From Eopsaltria australis (lineage: Eukaryota > Chordata > Aves > Passeriformes > Petroicidae), in the NCBI GenBank assembly GCA_034509425.1, contig JAVTVJ010000821.1, positions 1 through 64,000 of the forward strand: a stretch of 64,000 nucleotides of DNA, in the 5' to 3' direction. A program made the position numbers and the translations under genes. The stretch's first letter is position 1; every line of letters begins with the position of its first letter. The notes below the pieces were generated by a model, which was given only the letters and a program-made list of their open reading frames with translations, did no database searches and was not told the origin of the DNA. Below are positions 35,904 through 46,105 of this stretch, in pieces.

Positions 35904-36476
35904 TGTCGTGGGTTGACCCCGGCTAGGTGCCAGGTGCCCACTCAGTCACTCTATCACTCCCTCTCCCACTGGGAGAGGGGAGAGGATAATATTGAAAAAG
36001 ACTATCAGGGTAAGAAAAGGCAGTTTTATTACAGCGGGGAGAAAAATAGAACAAGCAAGCTGAGAGTTGCGCACGCAAGAGCAGAGGGGAAAACAATCAA
36101 TCTCTACTTCCCATCAGCAGCAATGTCCGGACACTTTCTGGGAAGCAGGGCTTCAGCACACGTGACGGTTGTTCAAGGAGGCAAACATGGGCCAGCCCTG
36201 AGTGCCTCCTCCTTCTCCTCTCTTCCTTCCCTTATATATCTGAGCTGATGTCATATGGTATGGAATATCCCTTTGGCTGACTGGAGTCAGCTGGCCTGCT
36301 GGTGTCCCCTCCCAGGATCTTGCCCACCCCCATCCCCTTCAGTGGGGGGAAGGAATGTCAGAGGGACAGCACTGCTTGGCAGTAGCCAAAACACTGCTCT
36401 GTTATCAACACCAGCTACCAAAGCAAAGTACAGCACTGTAAGGGCTGTGAGCTTTACCCCAGTCAGACCCAATACA
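35904..36476 (-). repeat. 3' LTR of ERV copy C
   Basis: 573 bp, plus-strand TGTCGTGGG...CAATACA. It pairs with 42827-43396 at roughly 95% identity by eye. On the - strand it carries a TATATAAG box near 36232-36240 and AATAAA (36025-36030). The bases just outside it (ccagc) do not match those outside the partner LTR (cctgt). Confidence 0.9.
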
Positions 36477-36799
36477 ATTTCCACCCCTTATTCCATACCA
36501 TTTGCATCATGCTCAGAAGTCCTTTCCTACTCACACATGCAATTTAAGCTACATCCTTAGACCATCCCCATCACATTAACTACTATCTCCTGTCCTTTCA
36601 CATCCTTCCACGTGGTCTCCATTTCCAGCAGAATGTTGGGTCAGGGCAGGAGGAATAGTAAACTTGATTGTCGAGGACTGGCACCATCCCTGTTCACTGT
36701 GGCCTTTTTCTTGCCCCTTGCTGAAGTTCGTTCTTCGTCAGCTCATGTCCCTTCTGCTACTTACATCCTGCAACATACAACTTCCAACATGCATTATTC
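36477..36799 (-). mobile_element. Copy C, 3' untranslated internal region
   Basis: The - strand purine tract aaggggtggaaatt precedes the 3' LTR and acts as polypurine tract. No reading frame for an envelope protein is present between integrase and LTR. Confidence 0.65.
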
Positions 36800-39700
36800 T
36801 TACCCCAAGGTTAAATCACCTTGGGGCACACACTGGGTCTCCCCATCCTCCCGCATTACCCACCAAGTGCACCCAGGTCCTTGGGCAAAGACAATCCCAC
36901 GAATGGGTTTGCCCTTCCCCATGGGGGATGCAACCCACACTGACTTCCCCAGCCACTTTCCTATGTGTAGTGCAGGAACCTTGTCTCCCTCCACAGTGTC
37001 TAAGGGTTTCGTTTGGGCGGGACCAGGGCGGTTAACAGATCCTCTAGTATTGACTAGCCAAGTGGCTTCTGCCAAGTTCACATCCCAATGCTTCCATGTC
37101 CCATTACCTAGTGCCTGTAGCATAGTTTTTAACAGTCCATTATATCTTTCAATCTTCCCAGAGGCCTGTGGGTGATAAGGAATATGATATATCCACTTAA
37201 TGCCATGCCTCTTTGCCCAGGAGTTAATAAGATTATTTCGAAAATGAGTCCCATTGTCTGACTCAATTCTATCTGGGGTTCCATGTCGCCACAAAATGTG
37301 TCTTTCAAGACCTGAAATTGTGTTCCGAGCCGTGGCGTGGTTTACTGGGTACGTTTCCAGCCAGCCAGTTGTGGCCTCCACCATGGTGAGGATGTAACTC
37401 TTGCCTTGGCGTGTTCGTGGCAATGGCCCAATGTAATCAATTTGCCAGGCTTCACCATACTGGAACCCCAGCCACCGCCCTCCACTCCAAAGAGGCTTCA
37501 CTCGTGTGGCTCGCTTGATGGCAGCGCATGTTTCACACTGATGAATAACCTGTGTGATGGCCTCCATGGTCAGATCCACCCCTCGATCACGAGCCCATCT
37601 GTATGTTGCATCCCTTCCAAGATGCCCTGATGTTTCGTGGGCCCATCGGGCTATAAATAGCTCACCCTTTCTCTCCCAATCTAGGTCCACCTGAGCTATT
37701 CCAATTTTGGTGGCCTTATCTACCCGTTCGTTGTTTTGATGCTCCTCAGTGGCACGACTTCTGGGCACATGGGCATCTACATGGCGTACTTTCACAGTCA
37801 TGTTTTCTATCCGTGCAGCAATGTCTTGCCATAATGCAGCAGCCCAGATGGGTTTTCCCCTGCGCTGCCAGTTGGTTTTCTTCCACTGCTGCAGCCATCC
37901 CCATAGGGCATTAGCCACCATCCAGGAGTCAGTATAGAGATAGAGTATGGGCCACTTTTCTCTCTCAGCAATCTCTAGGGCTAGTTGGATGGCTTTCACC
38001 TCTGCAAACTGGCTTGATTCACCTTCCCCTTCAGCAGTCTTAATGACTTGTCATGTGGGATTCCACACAGCAGCTTTCCACCTCCGATGGTTTCCTGTCA
38101 CTCGACAGGATCCATCAGTAAATAAAGCATATTTTCTTTCGTTTTCTGGTAACTCGTTATATGGTGGTGCTTCTTGGGCACGAGTCACCTTCTCAGACAG
38201 TGCTCCAAAATCTCTGGCTTCTGGCCAACTCAAAATCTCTTCTAGGATTCCTGGGAAGCTGGGTTTTCCCATTCGGGCTCGTTGTGTAATTAAGGCCACC
38301 CACTTACTCCATGTAGCACTGGTTGCATGATGCACGGAGGGAATGTTTCCTTTGAACATCCAGTGTAGGACAGGCAATCGTGGTGCCAAGAGGAGACATG
38401 CTTCTGTCCCAACAACTTCTGAGGCTGCTCGAACCCCCTCATAAGCCGCTAGTATTTCTTTTTCAGTTGGAGTATAGTGGGCTTCTGATCCTCGGTAACT
38501 CCTGCTCCAGAATCCTAATGGCCGACCTCGGGTTTCTCCTGCGGTCCTCTGCCAGAGGCTCCAGGTGAGGCCCTGCTCCCCAGCTGCAGTGTAGAGTATA
38601 TTTTGCACATCTGGTCCTGTCCGAACAGGCCCAAGAGCCACCGCACGAGCTATTTCTTGTTTGATTTGCTCAAAGGCCTGTTTCTGCTCAGGGCCCCACT
38701 TGAAGTCATTCTTCTTCCGGGTCACTCGATAGAGGGGGCCCACAAGTTGACTATAGCCTGGAATGTGCATTCTCCAGAATCCTACAAGGCCCAAGAAAGC
38801 TTGTGTTTCTTTCTTAGTAACTGGTGGAGACATATTGGCAATTTTGTCAACCACCTCTGTAGGCACATGACGGCGCCCATCCTGCCATTTTATTCCTAGA
38901 AACTGGATTTCCTGTGCAGGTCCCTTCACCTTACTTTGTTTTATGGCAAGACCAGCTTTCAGAAGAATTTGGATTATTTTCTTCCCTTTTTCAAAAACTT
39001 CTCCTGCTGTATCACCCCACACAATGATATCATCAATATATTGCAGGTGTTCCGGAGCTCCACCCTGTTCCAGAGCAGCCTGGATCAGGCCATGGCAGAT
39101 GGTGGGGCTGTGTCTCCACCCCTGGGGCAGTCGGTTCCAGGTGTACTGGACACCCCTCCAAGTGAAAGCAAATTGTGGCCTGCACTCTGCCGCCAGAGGG
39201 ATTGAGAAAAATGCATTAGCTATGTCAATCGTTGCATACCATTTGGCTGCTTTTGACTCTAGCTCATATTGGAGGTCCAACATGTCTGGTACGGCAGCAC
39301 TTAGAGGTGGTGTGACTTCATTCAGGCCCCGATAGTCCACTGTCAGCCGCCATTCCCCATTTGACTTCCGCACTGGCCATATGGGGCTGTTGAAGGGTGA
39401 GCGGGTCCTGCTGATAACTCCTTGGCTCTCCAGTCGACAAATTAGTTCATGGATAGGAGTCACGGAGTCCCGGTTGGTACGATACTGCCTCCGGTGCACT
39501 GTCCTGGTAGCAATCGGTACTTGTTGATCTTCCACCTGCAGCAATCCTACGATGAAGGGATCTTCTGAGAGGCCAGGCAGGGTGGATAACTGTTTGATCT
39601 TCTCTGTATTCACCGCAGCTATGCCAAAGGCCCATCGATATCCCTTTGGATCCTTAAAATACCCTCTCCTGAGGTAGTCGATGCCAAGGATACAAGGGGC

Positions 39701-39973
39701 CTCTGGGCCAGTCACGATGGGGTGCCTTTGCCATCTGTCCCCTGTTAAGCTCACCTCAGCTTTTACTACCGACAACTCTTGGCATCCCCCTGTCACTCCA
39801 GAGATCCAGATGGCTTCTGCACTCTTGTGCCTTGATGGCATCAGTGTACACTGTGCACCGGTGTCCACTAAAGCTTTGTACTTCTGTGGATCTGATGTGC
39901 CAGGCCATCGAATCCACACCGTCCAGTATACCCGGTCATCCCTTTCCTCCTCCTGGCCGGAGGCAGGGACCCT
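36800..39973 (-). pseudogene. pol: ERV copy C: protease-RT-RNase H-integrase in one frame with a single TGA
   Basis: This is the best-preserved pol in the window. One frame runs from just after the TAG at 39974-39976 down to 36800, broken only by TGA at 38051-38053 in RNase H. Order: protease (LVDTGAQCTLMP; ILGIDYL), RT (LTVDYRGLNEV; HSPTICHG; YIDD at 39029-39040), RNase H (LFTDGSCRVTG; YTDSWMVANALW), integrase (zinc-type H-H-C-C, then WQIDYIGP, IESDNGTHF, GKIERYNGLLK) and a C-terminal GPGCTWWV segment. It is more divergent from A and D than they are from each other, so C is a sister subfamily. No env follows. Confidence 0.88.
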
Positions 39974-40250
39974 CTATTCCTGTTCCTGGTCAGAGTATTC
40001 ACTGTCTGACCTTTGTGATGCCAAATCAGAAGTTCCCTCCTCAGGACTGTAGGAAACAGTTTTAGTTCTCTTATATCTGGGAAATCGCTGATTGACTTCT
40101 GGTCTCTCTGTGGTAACTACACTGACAGTCTTCTTGGGTGGCCCCTTCTTAACAGGTCTCTTCCCCCTCAGTTCTCGGACCCGGACGCTCAGCTTAGAGG
40201 TGGGTTCACCATCCCATTTCCTCATGTCCTCTCCATGCTCACGCAGAAAG
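39974..40250 (-). pseudogene. gag: ERV copy C: Gag C-terminal basic segment
   Basis: About 83 codons from MRKWDGEPTSKL to TAG 39974-39976. It is Lys/Arg-rich early and Glu/Asp/Ser-rich late, with no zinc knuckle. It corresponds to 46211-46435 in copy D. The TAG is in frame with the protease that follows and lies 18 codons before the first protease ATG, exactly as in A and D. The upstream join to Gag is broken by the LTR inserted at 40251. Confidence 0.6.
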
Positions 40251-40737
40251 TGTTGCCTTTTCCCCCAGCCTGGAAAAGAAACTCGAGATCATTTTAGCAA
40301 GGAGGTAATATAAAAGGGGATCTTTATTTTGAAGGTCTTCAGGAGCAGTTATGGAAAGGTGTCCATAAAAGCCCACCCCCTCCAAGGGTGAGTACATATT
40401 TATAGCTTTTAGGAAATTAGCATAATTGATTAAAAGCACCAATAAGGAGAACAAGTGGTGATTCAATTCCCCCCCAGGTCCAGCCCCTTCTCTGGAGCCC
40501 CCCTCTCAGCACCGGCTTTACTTTGTTTATGAACATGTACCTCAGAGTTGTTCTCAGCCTTGGTTCCCAGGAAGAACCGAGATAGGACAGGGCCTTGCAC
40601 CCCCCTGGGGCTTGGAGCTCTGGAATTTGTTTTGTCTTTCTGCTTAGGGAAAGGCCATGGAAAAGTACTGGAAAAACTAGCTATTAATACAGTAGGCTAC
40701 AGAGCTACAAATATATGTGCAAAGAGTACAGAGAACA
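40251..40737 (-). repeat. Probable solo LTR nested in copy C gag
   Basis: This is about 487 bp, plus-strand TGTTGCC...GAGAACA, with - strand TATAAATA near 40395-40403 and AATAAA near 40322-40328, about 75 bp apart as in an LTR. The flanks cagaaag and tagaaaa are only nearly identical, so exact ends are uncertain. It splits the C copy's Gag from its C-terminal tail. Confidence 0.5.
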
Positions 40738-41098
40738 TAGAAAAGAAAAAAGGCAGAAACCAAACGGCATCAAAAGAACCAGAGCTCGTTAGGTGGCCTG
40801 TTCTTGGGGATTCCTTTCCCTCTGACTGGGGTTGGAGAGGAGCGATCTCTTGGGCTGCCTCTAAATTTGGGGTGCTGGCTCGCAGGGATGAGGGAGCACC
40901 CAGAGTTTCTTCTACATTTCAGAGCCAGGCGGACGCCAACTCTACAGTTGGCGTATTCATTTTTGGATAATAGAGTGCCACCAAGCTGCTGGAATATGAT
41001 GCCGGGGCGCCTTGAACCACCTTCCTCCACATGGCAAGTGTACAAGGGATATCCTCTGGATCTATGGTGACGCTATCATCCTTTAGATCACTATAGAC
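40738..41098 (-). pseudogene. gag: ERV copy C: Gag fragment between the nested LTRs
   Basis: - strand translation gives a segment (DPEDIPCTLAMWRKVVQGAP near 41000-41060) aligning with NPDDVQCTSQMWLRFARLGP of the other copies, the C-terminal part of the capsid-like region. Stops and the two LTR insertions break it. Confidence 0.6.
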
Positions 41099-41491
41099 TG
41101 TTGGAGAATAACCATCTCAGGCTGCACAGACATAAAGTATAAGTGAGCAATCCAGGCCCCTTAGATGAGAGCTAGGCCTCTGCTCAAGGTTATTCTCATA
41201 AGACAGCTGTGGGAAAGAGAGACACGAAGGCCGAAAACAAGCTCCAGGTGTCTAAAGATTAACTTGGCAGAAGAAACTGTTATTGTAACCTTCTGATACT
41301 AACATAGTGCTCTAATTAGAGAAAAGTCCCGTGTGAATCTTCTGTATGAGAACAAACCCTGTGTGAAAACTTATCAGGTAGTTTTATTTTGGGCACGCGG
41401 AGAAGTATAAGTATGCTCACTGTCTGACAATAAACGAGCTTGATTTATCACTCACATTGAGTCAGCGTCTTGCTCCTCTCGCCCCCCGACA
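41099..41491 (+). repeat. Solo LTR with 6-bp target duplication, nested in copy C gag
   Basis: 393 bp, TGTTGGAGAAT...CCCCCGACA, flanked by atagac on both sides (41093-41098 and 41492-41497). TATAAG is near 41406 and AATAAA at 41429-41434. The 6-bp duplication and short R/U5 resemble avian class II/alpharetroviral LTRs. It is opposite in orientation to copy C and inserted after it. Confidence 0.9.
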
Positions 41492-41917
41492 ATAGACAAT
41501 TTCCAGCACTGCTAATTCTCTCAAGTATTGGATAGCTTCATCCACATTGGTCCACTTCCCTGGGGACTTTACAAGATCTTGCTTAAAAGGATATCTTGCC
41601 CTCACACTTGAGGGAAGCCGTCTCCAGAGGCTACAAATTGCTCCTTCCTTTGCACGTCCTCTTTCAATTTCCCGATCCTTAGCAAGGGATCCCAGCTGTT
41701 GGGCTTCATGACCTTCTAACTGCTGACTATCGGCCCCATTATCCCAGCATCGCAGCAGCCATGCAGGGATCCTCTCACCTGACTGGCGGCTGTAATCCTT
41801 TCGCAAGTCTCGAAGTTCGGATGGGGTCAGGGATCGAGTAATTTCGGTTTCCTGTTTAACCTGCCTCACTCCCTTCGATTCCTTTGCTGAGGGACCTGCC
41901 TCTTGATCTGGCCCCAC
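41492..41917 (-). pseudogene. gag: ERV copy C: Gag capsid-like region
   Basis: The segment includes ITRSLTPSELRDLRKDYSRQ and AIQYLRELAVLEIVY, co-linear with the capsid-like region of copies A, B and D. It is cut by the solo LTR. The run at 41921-41967, repeats of ttcctc (Glu codons on the coding strand), joins it to the N-terminal part in a different frame. Confidence 0.7.
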
Positions 41918-41920
41918 CTC

Positions 41921-41967
41921 TTCTTCCTCTTCTTCCTCTTCTTCCTCTTCTTCCTCTTCTTCCTCTT
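41921..41967. repeat. Hexanucleotide microsatellite (ttcctc)n in copy C gag
   Basis: About eight units encoding poly-Glu on the - strand. Slippage here is a likely cause of the frame change between the two parts of the C Gag. Confidence 0.8.
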
Positions 41968-41973
41968 CCCTTA

Positions 41974-42654
41974 CTAATCAGCAGCTTGGGCCTGAAACTT
42001 GCCTTGTCCATTTTTTTTTTTCACTACTGGGGCAATTACTGTAGTTGTTGTGGTTTGGGTTCCTATCTCAGACATAGTTGTTATGGTTTGTATCCCTGCC
42101 TCAGCCACAGTTGTAGTTTGTGTCCCTGTCTCAGCTATAGTGTCCTCAGGCACAGTTTGACTTCCTGCCTCAACTACAGTCCTCTGAGAGTATTGAACAG
42201 AGGCCCAGTAGGCCCAGGCCAGTCTCCAGTGCAGGGCGAGAAGCTGCTCGCATTCCTGAGAGTAAACGAGGCACCCTTCTGTCAGCCGACGGGCCAGTTT
42301 GTTAGGGTTATTTACCTCTTCAGGAGTAAACTCCCAGGCAACGGGAGGTGATAACCGCCCTAGGAACCTGCCCAAATCCCTCCATATACCTTTCCACCCA
42401 GGAACTGGGTACCTCAGGGCAGATTTTAACAGCTCCTCACCCAAGGGTCGTTTCCTTCTGTACCAGGGAGATGACAATTTCCATGAATTCCATAAGGTAA
42501 CAACAGTGTTGGCTAATATTATTAATAATATCAGGAAGCTTATGTAAGGGTTGGCAATAATCACAGGAGCCTGCAGTAAAAGATCATCCATACTCAAATT
42601 CACCCAGGGCAGAGAGAAGGAGTTATATTCATTCACAGTCATTGTTTGTTTCAA
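41974..42654 (-). pseudogene. gag: ERV copy C: Gag N-terminal part with one membrane segment
   Basis: 226 codons from MKQTMTVNEYNS to TAG at 41974. One strong hydrophobic segment (about residues 31-55, containing FLILLIILANTVV) is followed by a charged domain and imperfect Thr-rich repeats (AETGTQTTT, AEAGIQTIT, SEIGTQTTT). It shares the layout of the A/B/D Gag (membrane part, linker, capsid-like part) but has one membrane segment where they have three, and little direct sequence identity there. Confidence 0.6.
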
Positions 42655-42800
42655 TATATTCCCGAACTTAGCAAAACAAAGACGCAGTGTGGCAGCCGAA
42701 GGCCGTATGCCACGCAGGAGTTTACTACTTGAGAGCTTCTATTGATAATTACTAGAGCATGCAATATATATATACATATATAAAAACTGCCTTTATCTCG

Positions 42801-42818
42801 CCCCACGTTCAGGCGCCA
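42801..42818 (-). other. Primer binding site, copy C (tRNA-Lys-like)
   Basis: The - strand reads TGGCGCCTGAACGTGGGG, eight bases from the 5' LTR edge. It resembles the tRNA-Lys1,2 complement with a small internal difference. Confidence 0.7.
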
Positions 42819-42826
42819 AAAGAGAG

Positions 42827-43396
42827 TGTCGTGGGTTGACCCCAGCTAGATGCCAGGTGCCCACTCAGTCACTCTATCACTCCCTCTCCCACTGGGAGAG
42901 GGGAGAGGATAATATGGAAAAAAAACTACCAGGGTAAGAAAAGGCAGTTTTATTACAGCGGGGAGAAAAATAGAACAAGCAAGCTGAGAGTTGCGCGTGC
43001 AAGAGCAGAAGGGGAAAACAATCTCTACTTCCCATCAGTAGCGATGTCCAGACACTTTCTGGGAAGCAGGGCTTCAGCACGCGTGACGTTTGTTCAAGGA
43101 GGCAAACATGGATGATTCCTGAGTGCCTCCTCCTCCTCCTCTCTTCCTTCCCTTATATATCTGAGCTGATGTCATATGGTATGGAATATCCCTTTGGCTG
43201 ACTGGGGTCAGCTGGCCTGCTGGTGTCCCCTCCCAGGATCTTGCCCACCCTCATCCCCTTCAGTGGGGGAAGGAATGTCAGAGGGACAGCACAGCTTGGC
43301 AGTAGCCAAAACACTGCTCTGTTATCAACGCCAGCTACCAAAGCAAAGCACAGCACTGTAAGGGCTGTGAGCTTTACCCCAGTCAGACCCAATACA
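42827..43396 (-). repeat. 5' LTR of ERV copy C
   Basis: 570 bp, TGTCGTGGG...CAATACA on the plus strand. It differs from its partner at roughly 25 positions by eye, including small indels. The right flank (cctgt) gives no target duplication with the left LTR's flank. Confidence 0.9.
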
Positions 43397-43474
43397 CCTG
43401 TCTCCATGTGGGTGCAATGTCCTGGGAATGGGCACCTCAAACTGAATGCTGTTTGCCTGTCCCCTATCTGGCAG

Positions 43475-43561
43475 CTATTGGAAATCCAAGCCCAGTACCA
43501 CCGGCAGTCACTGGAATCTCTGAACTTAGCTCTGGCAGAGCTGAGGGAAAGCCAAAGACAG
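43475..43561 (+). pseudogene. SH3BP1: SH3BP1 exon at the BAR/RhoGAP boundary
   Basis: The exon encodes LLEIQAQYHRQSLESLNLALAELRE..., the C-terminal helix of the BAR region. It has a ctggcag acceptor, a gtaccc donor and whole codons at both ends. It is the first SH3BP1 exon after provirus C, whose LTR ends only 78 bp upstream. Confidence 0.8.
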
Positions 43562-43856
43562 GTACCCTCTTGCTCTCCATGGAGCCTGTCAAGGGCTGCA
43601 GCTGAGTCCAGAGGATACAAGTGAGGCCAGCAAAGCTGGAAATGGCTCATTTTCCCTCCCTACACCTGCTGCTGCCTCCCATGTTGGGCTGGTGGGTTGG
43701 GGACCGCAGCTTGACATGGGCTGGGGATGCTGCCTGTCCTGCCTCTGCCTCTGCCTGTAGTCAGCCAAGTTCAGCTTGGAGCAGGATGTTGCCATGGCCA
43801 AATGCTGAATGGTCCAGTGTCCACCATCCCTCTTGACATTTTCCTTCCTCTCTCAG

Positions 43857-43998
43857 AGCCTTCCTTCATGAAGACACCCCGGTGGCAGGGTACTATGGTG
43901 TGTCCCTAGAGACACACCTCAAGAGCTTGGGCCAGGAGATTGCACTTCCCATCGAAGCCTGTGTGATGATGTTGTTGGCTTCTGGCATGAAGGAGGAG
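43857..43998 (+). pseudogene. SH3BP1: SH3BP1 RhoGAP exon cut by ERV copy D
   Basis: Encodes FLHEDTPVAGYYGVSLETHL ... LPIEACVMMLLASGMKEE, the start of the RhoGAP domain. Its frame begins one base into the exon while the preceding exon ends on a whole codon, so the two do not join in frame with the visible sites; a small indel or an unseen microexon is possible. Provirus D begins at 43999, directly after the last codon. The target duplication aggag (43994-43998 and 50264-50268) puts the insertion inside the last five bases of the exon; the original gt donor is now at 50269. Confidence 0.85.
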
Positions 43999-44131
43999 TG
44001 TCTTAGGTCACAATGGTATGTATTCTATCACCATCTTTGTGGGATGCTGAGGCCAGGCGGGGAAGTGTTCCTGATGGCCGCAGAACGAAGCCTGTGTGAT
44101 GATGTTGTTGGCTTCTGGCATGAAGGAGGAG
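43954..44131 (+). repeat. 133-bp tandem duplication spanning exon end and LTR start
   Basis: Unit 1 (43954-44086) holds 45 bp of the SH3BP1 exon plus 88 bp of LTR start. Unit 2 begins at 44087 with the same 45 bp, followed by the full LTR from 44132. The exon parts are identical; the LTR parts differ at about four positions. Two bases (cg) are shared at the junction. Confidence 0.9.
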
Positions 44132-44665
44132 TGTCTTAGGTCACAATGGTATGTATTCTACCACCATCTTCGTGGGATGTTGAGGCAAGGCGGGGAAGTG
44201 TTCCTGATGGCCGCAGAACGGTTTGCTAATGATCCGGTCGTTGGGGCCGGATGGAGCACTTTACTCACCCCCAACATTACAGCTAGTGGCTCATCATCCC
44301 ATTGTGAGATGCCCCGCCCAGGGGGAGGAACCAATGTATCCCGATCTGCATATAAACTGAGATTTGAAGCACCACAGGCAGCTTTTTTCCACGGGATTCC
44401 CAGAGGAAGACCAGATCCTTCTACACCACTGGACCTTCAGAGGAGAACTACACCTTTCACAGGATCACTGCTTCAGCAGAATCACATCTATCACTCCCAG
44501 AGGACTGCAACCACCTTCTAAGTGGACTACTACCAACACCCTGACCGACAGGGTGTCAGGTTGTATTCTGACTCTGTCAGTGGTATTTTTGTACTATTAC
44601 ATTTTTCCTATTAAATTGTAGTTCTGACTTTGAGCCTCTCACTGATTTGCTTTCAAACTACCACA
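44132..44665 (+). repeat. 5' LTR of ERV copy D
   Basis: 534 bp, TGTCTTAGG...CTACCACA, with TATAAA at 44351-44356 and ATTAAA at 44610-44615. Its partner 49730-50263 is also 534 bp and differs at about 13 positions, most of them in the first 70 bp. An extra partial LTR start lies at 43999-44086. Confidence 0.92.
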
Positions 44666-44670
44666 TTTTT

Positions 44671-44688
44671 TGGCACCCAAACATGGGG
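44671..44688 (+). other. Primer binding site, copy D (degenerate tRNA-Lys-like)
   Basis: TGGCACCCAAACATGGGG, five bases after the LTR. It matches the A and B sites with transitions. Confidence 0.7.
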
Positions 44689-44746
44689 CCAGGCCCTGAG
44701 GAAAGTCAGAATTACAGTTTTGTGTTCTAGAAGCCACCTATTCACC

Positions 44747-46105
44747 ATGATACTCAACATACTTACATGTGTCCTGTACCTTGCTCTATATATATTTCCG
44801 CAGACAGGGAATTACCTGCCCGTAGTAATGCTCCTGTGTAGGCCGGGGTATCGTATAAAAATTGCTTTACTAGTTTACTATGTCTATTGCATGATAACCT
44901 CCGAGGCAATGAACACCATTCGGAATATATACTCAATTTTGTTTACTTGTCCTGGTATGGGCTGTTACATCTGGGGCCTCCTCAACAATTGCACCCAGCC
45001 CCTAGGGGAAAGAGTAGAGAATGGTTTCTTTCAGCCTTTCAGACCTGACACAACACTTTTTGAAAATATTGAGTTCCCTTTGGATTTCAAAGATGGTATA
45101 ATCTTGCTGTTAGTTCTGCTTTGTCTTCTTTGTACAGCCTGCACTGTGTACACCATGCTTAGAGTCAGAACAATGCTCGATGTGGCACAGTATCGTCAGG
45201 ATGAGGACAAGAAAAGCAGCAGAACAACAGGCACCGTATCTAAACAAACTGTCATGAAGGAAAAAGAGACTGAAAGAAACGACAGAGTCTCCACACAAGC
45301 CATAACCAAGCCAGAACAGCCTAAGCCAGTAGCAGTTGCCCCCCTTCAGAAAAAGAAAACCAGGAGCAAATCATCCCGCACAGCGACCGATGAGGAGGAG
45401 GCTGGACCTTCGCACCAAGCAGAAGAGACAGAGCCAGAGATCATCACTCGCTCTTTATCCCTGGGTGAGCTGTGTGACCTACGGAGGGAGTTCACCCGCC
45501 AGACAAATGAATCCATCCTGACCTGGCTTCTTCGCATCTGGGACGCTGCAGCCAATGACACCATGCTAGATGGAAGTGAGGCCAGGCAACTTGGATCCCT
45601 GACCCAGGATGTGGTCATTGACCAGGGGATCGGGAAAACCCAAGAAACTCTCAGCCTCTGGTGGCGACTGCTGGCAAGCGTAAAAGACAGATACCTTTGT
45701 AAAGAAGACCTCCAGGTGCACCAAGGAAAATGGAGCACAATGGAACAAGGTATCCGATGCCTGAGAGAATTGGCCGTGCTGGAGATCATTTTCTCAGAAG
45801 ATGAGAGATTCCCTAAGAACCCAGATGATGTCCAATGCACGTCACAGATGTGGTTGAGATTCGCACGGCTTGGACCAGAGATATACTCCCGTTACCTAGC
45901 AACACTGCAATGGAGGGAAGGAGCGGACAAGGTGGGAGTACTGGTCAACAAACTAAGAATTTATGAGGACGCTGTCACTGCCCCATTTCGCACTCATGTC
46001 TCATCTGTGTCATCTGTGGAAACAAAGCTGGCTGAGCACGTCAGGAGCTTGGAAGAGAAACTCAGAAAGGAGCTGAAGCAAGAAATTCACCACATCTCGC
46101 CATAA
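44747..46105 (+). CDS. gag: ERV copy D: membrane-segment Gag-like protein, full-length ORF
   Basis: 452 codons, uninterrupted, from ATG 44747 to TAA 46103-46105. It has the same plan as copy A: three hydrophobic segments in the first 140 residues, a sequon at residues 81-83 (NCT here, NRT in A) between the second and third, a Lys-rich linker (QKKKTRSKS), then the capsid-like helical region and a coiled-coil-like C-terminal stretch (EEKLRKELKQEI). The frame is open back into the LTR, but the ATG at 44747 is the first Met shared by all copies. After TAA the same frame stays open to TAG 46433-46435. Confidence 0.78.
   Translation: MILNILTCVLYLALYIFPQTGNYLPVVMLLCRPGYRIKIALLVYYVYCMITSEAMNTIRNIYSILFTCPGMGCYIWGLLNNCTQPLGERVENGFFQPFRPDTTLFENIEFPLDFKDGIILLLVLLCLLCTACTVYTMLRVRTMLDVAQYRQDEDKKSSRTTGTVSKQTVMKEKETERNDRVSTQAITKPEQPKPVAVAPLQKKKTRSKSSRTATDEEEAGPSHQAEETEPEIITRSLSLGELCDLRREFTRQTNESILTWLLRIWDAAANDTMLDGSEARQLGSLTQDVVIDQGIGKTQETLSLWWRLLASVKDRYLCKEDLQVHQGKWSTMEQGIRCLRELAVLEIIFSEDERFPKNPDDVQCTSQMWLRFARLGPEIYSRYLATLQWREGADKVGVLVNKLRIYEDAVTAPFRTHVSSVSSVETKLAEHVRSLEEKLRKELKQEIHHISP

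Noticed and set aside
41921..41967. CRISPR-like spaced repeat
   Set aside because: It is a continuous (ttcctc)n microsatellite without spacers, in vertebrate DNA.
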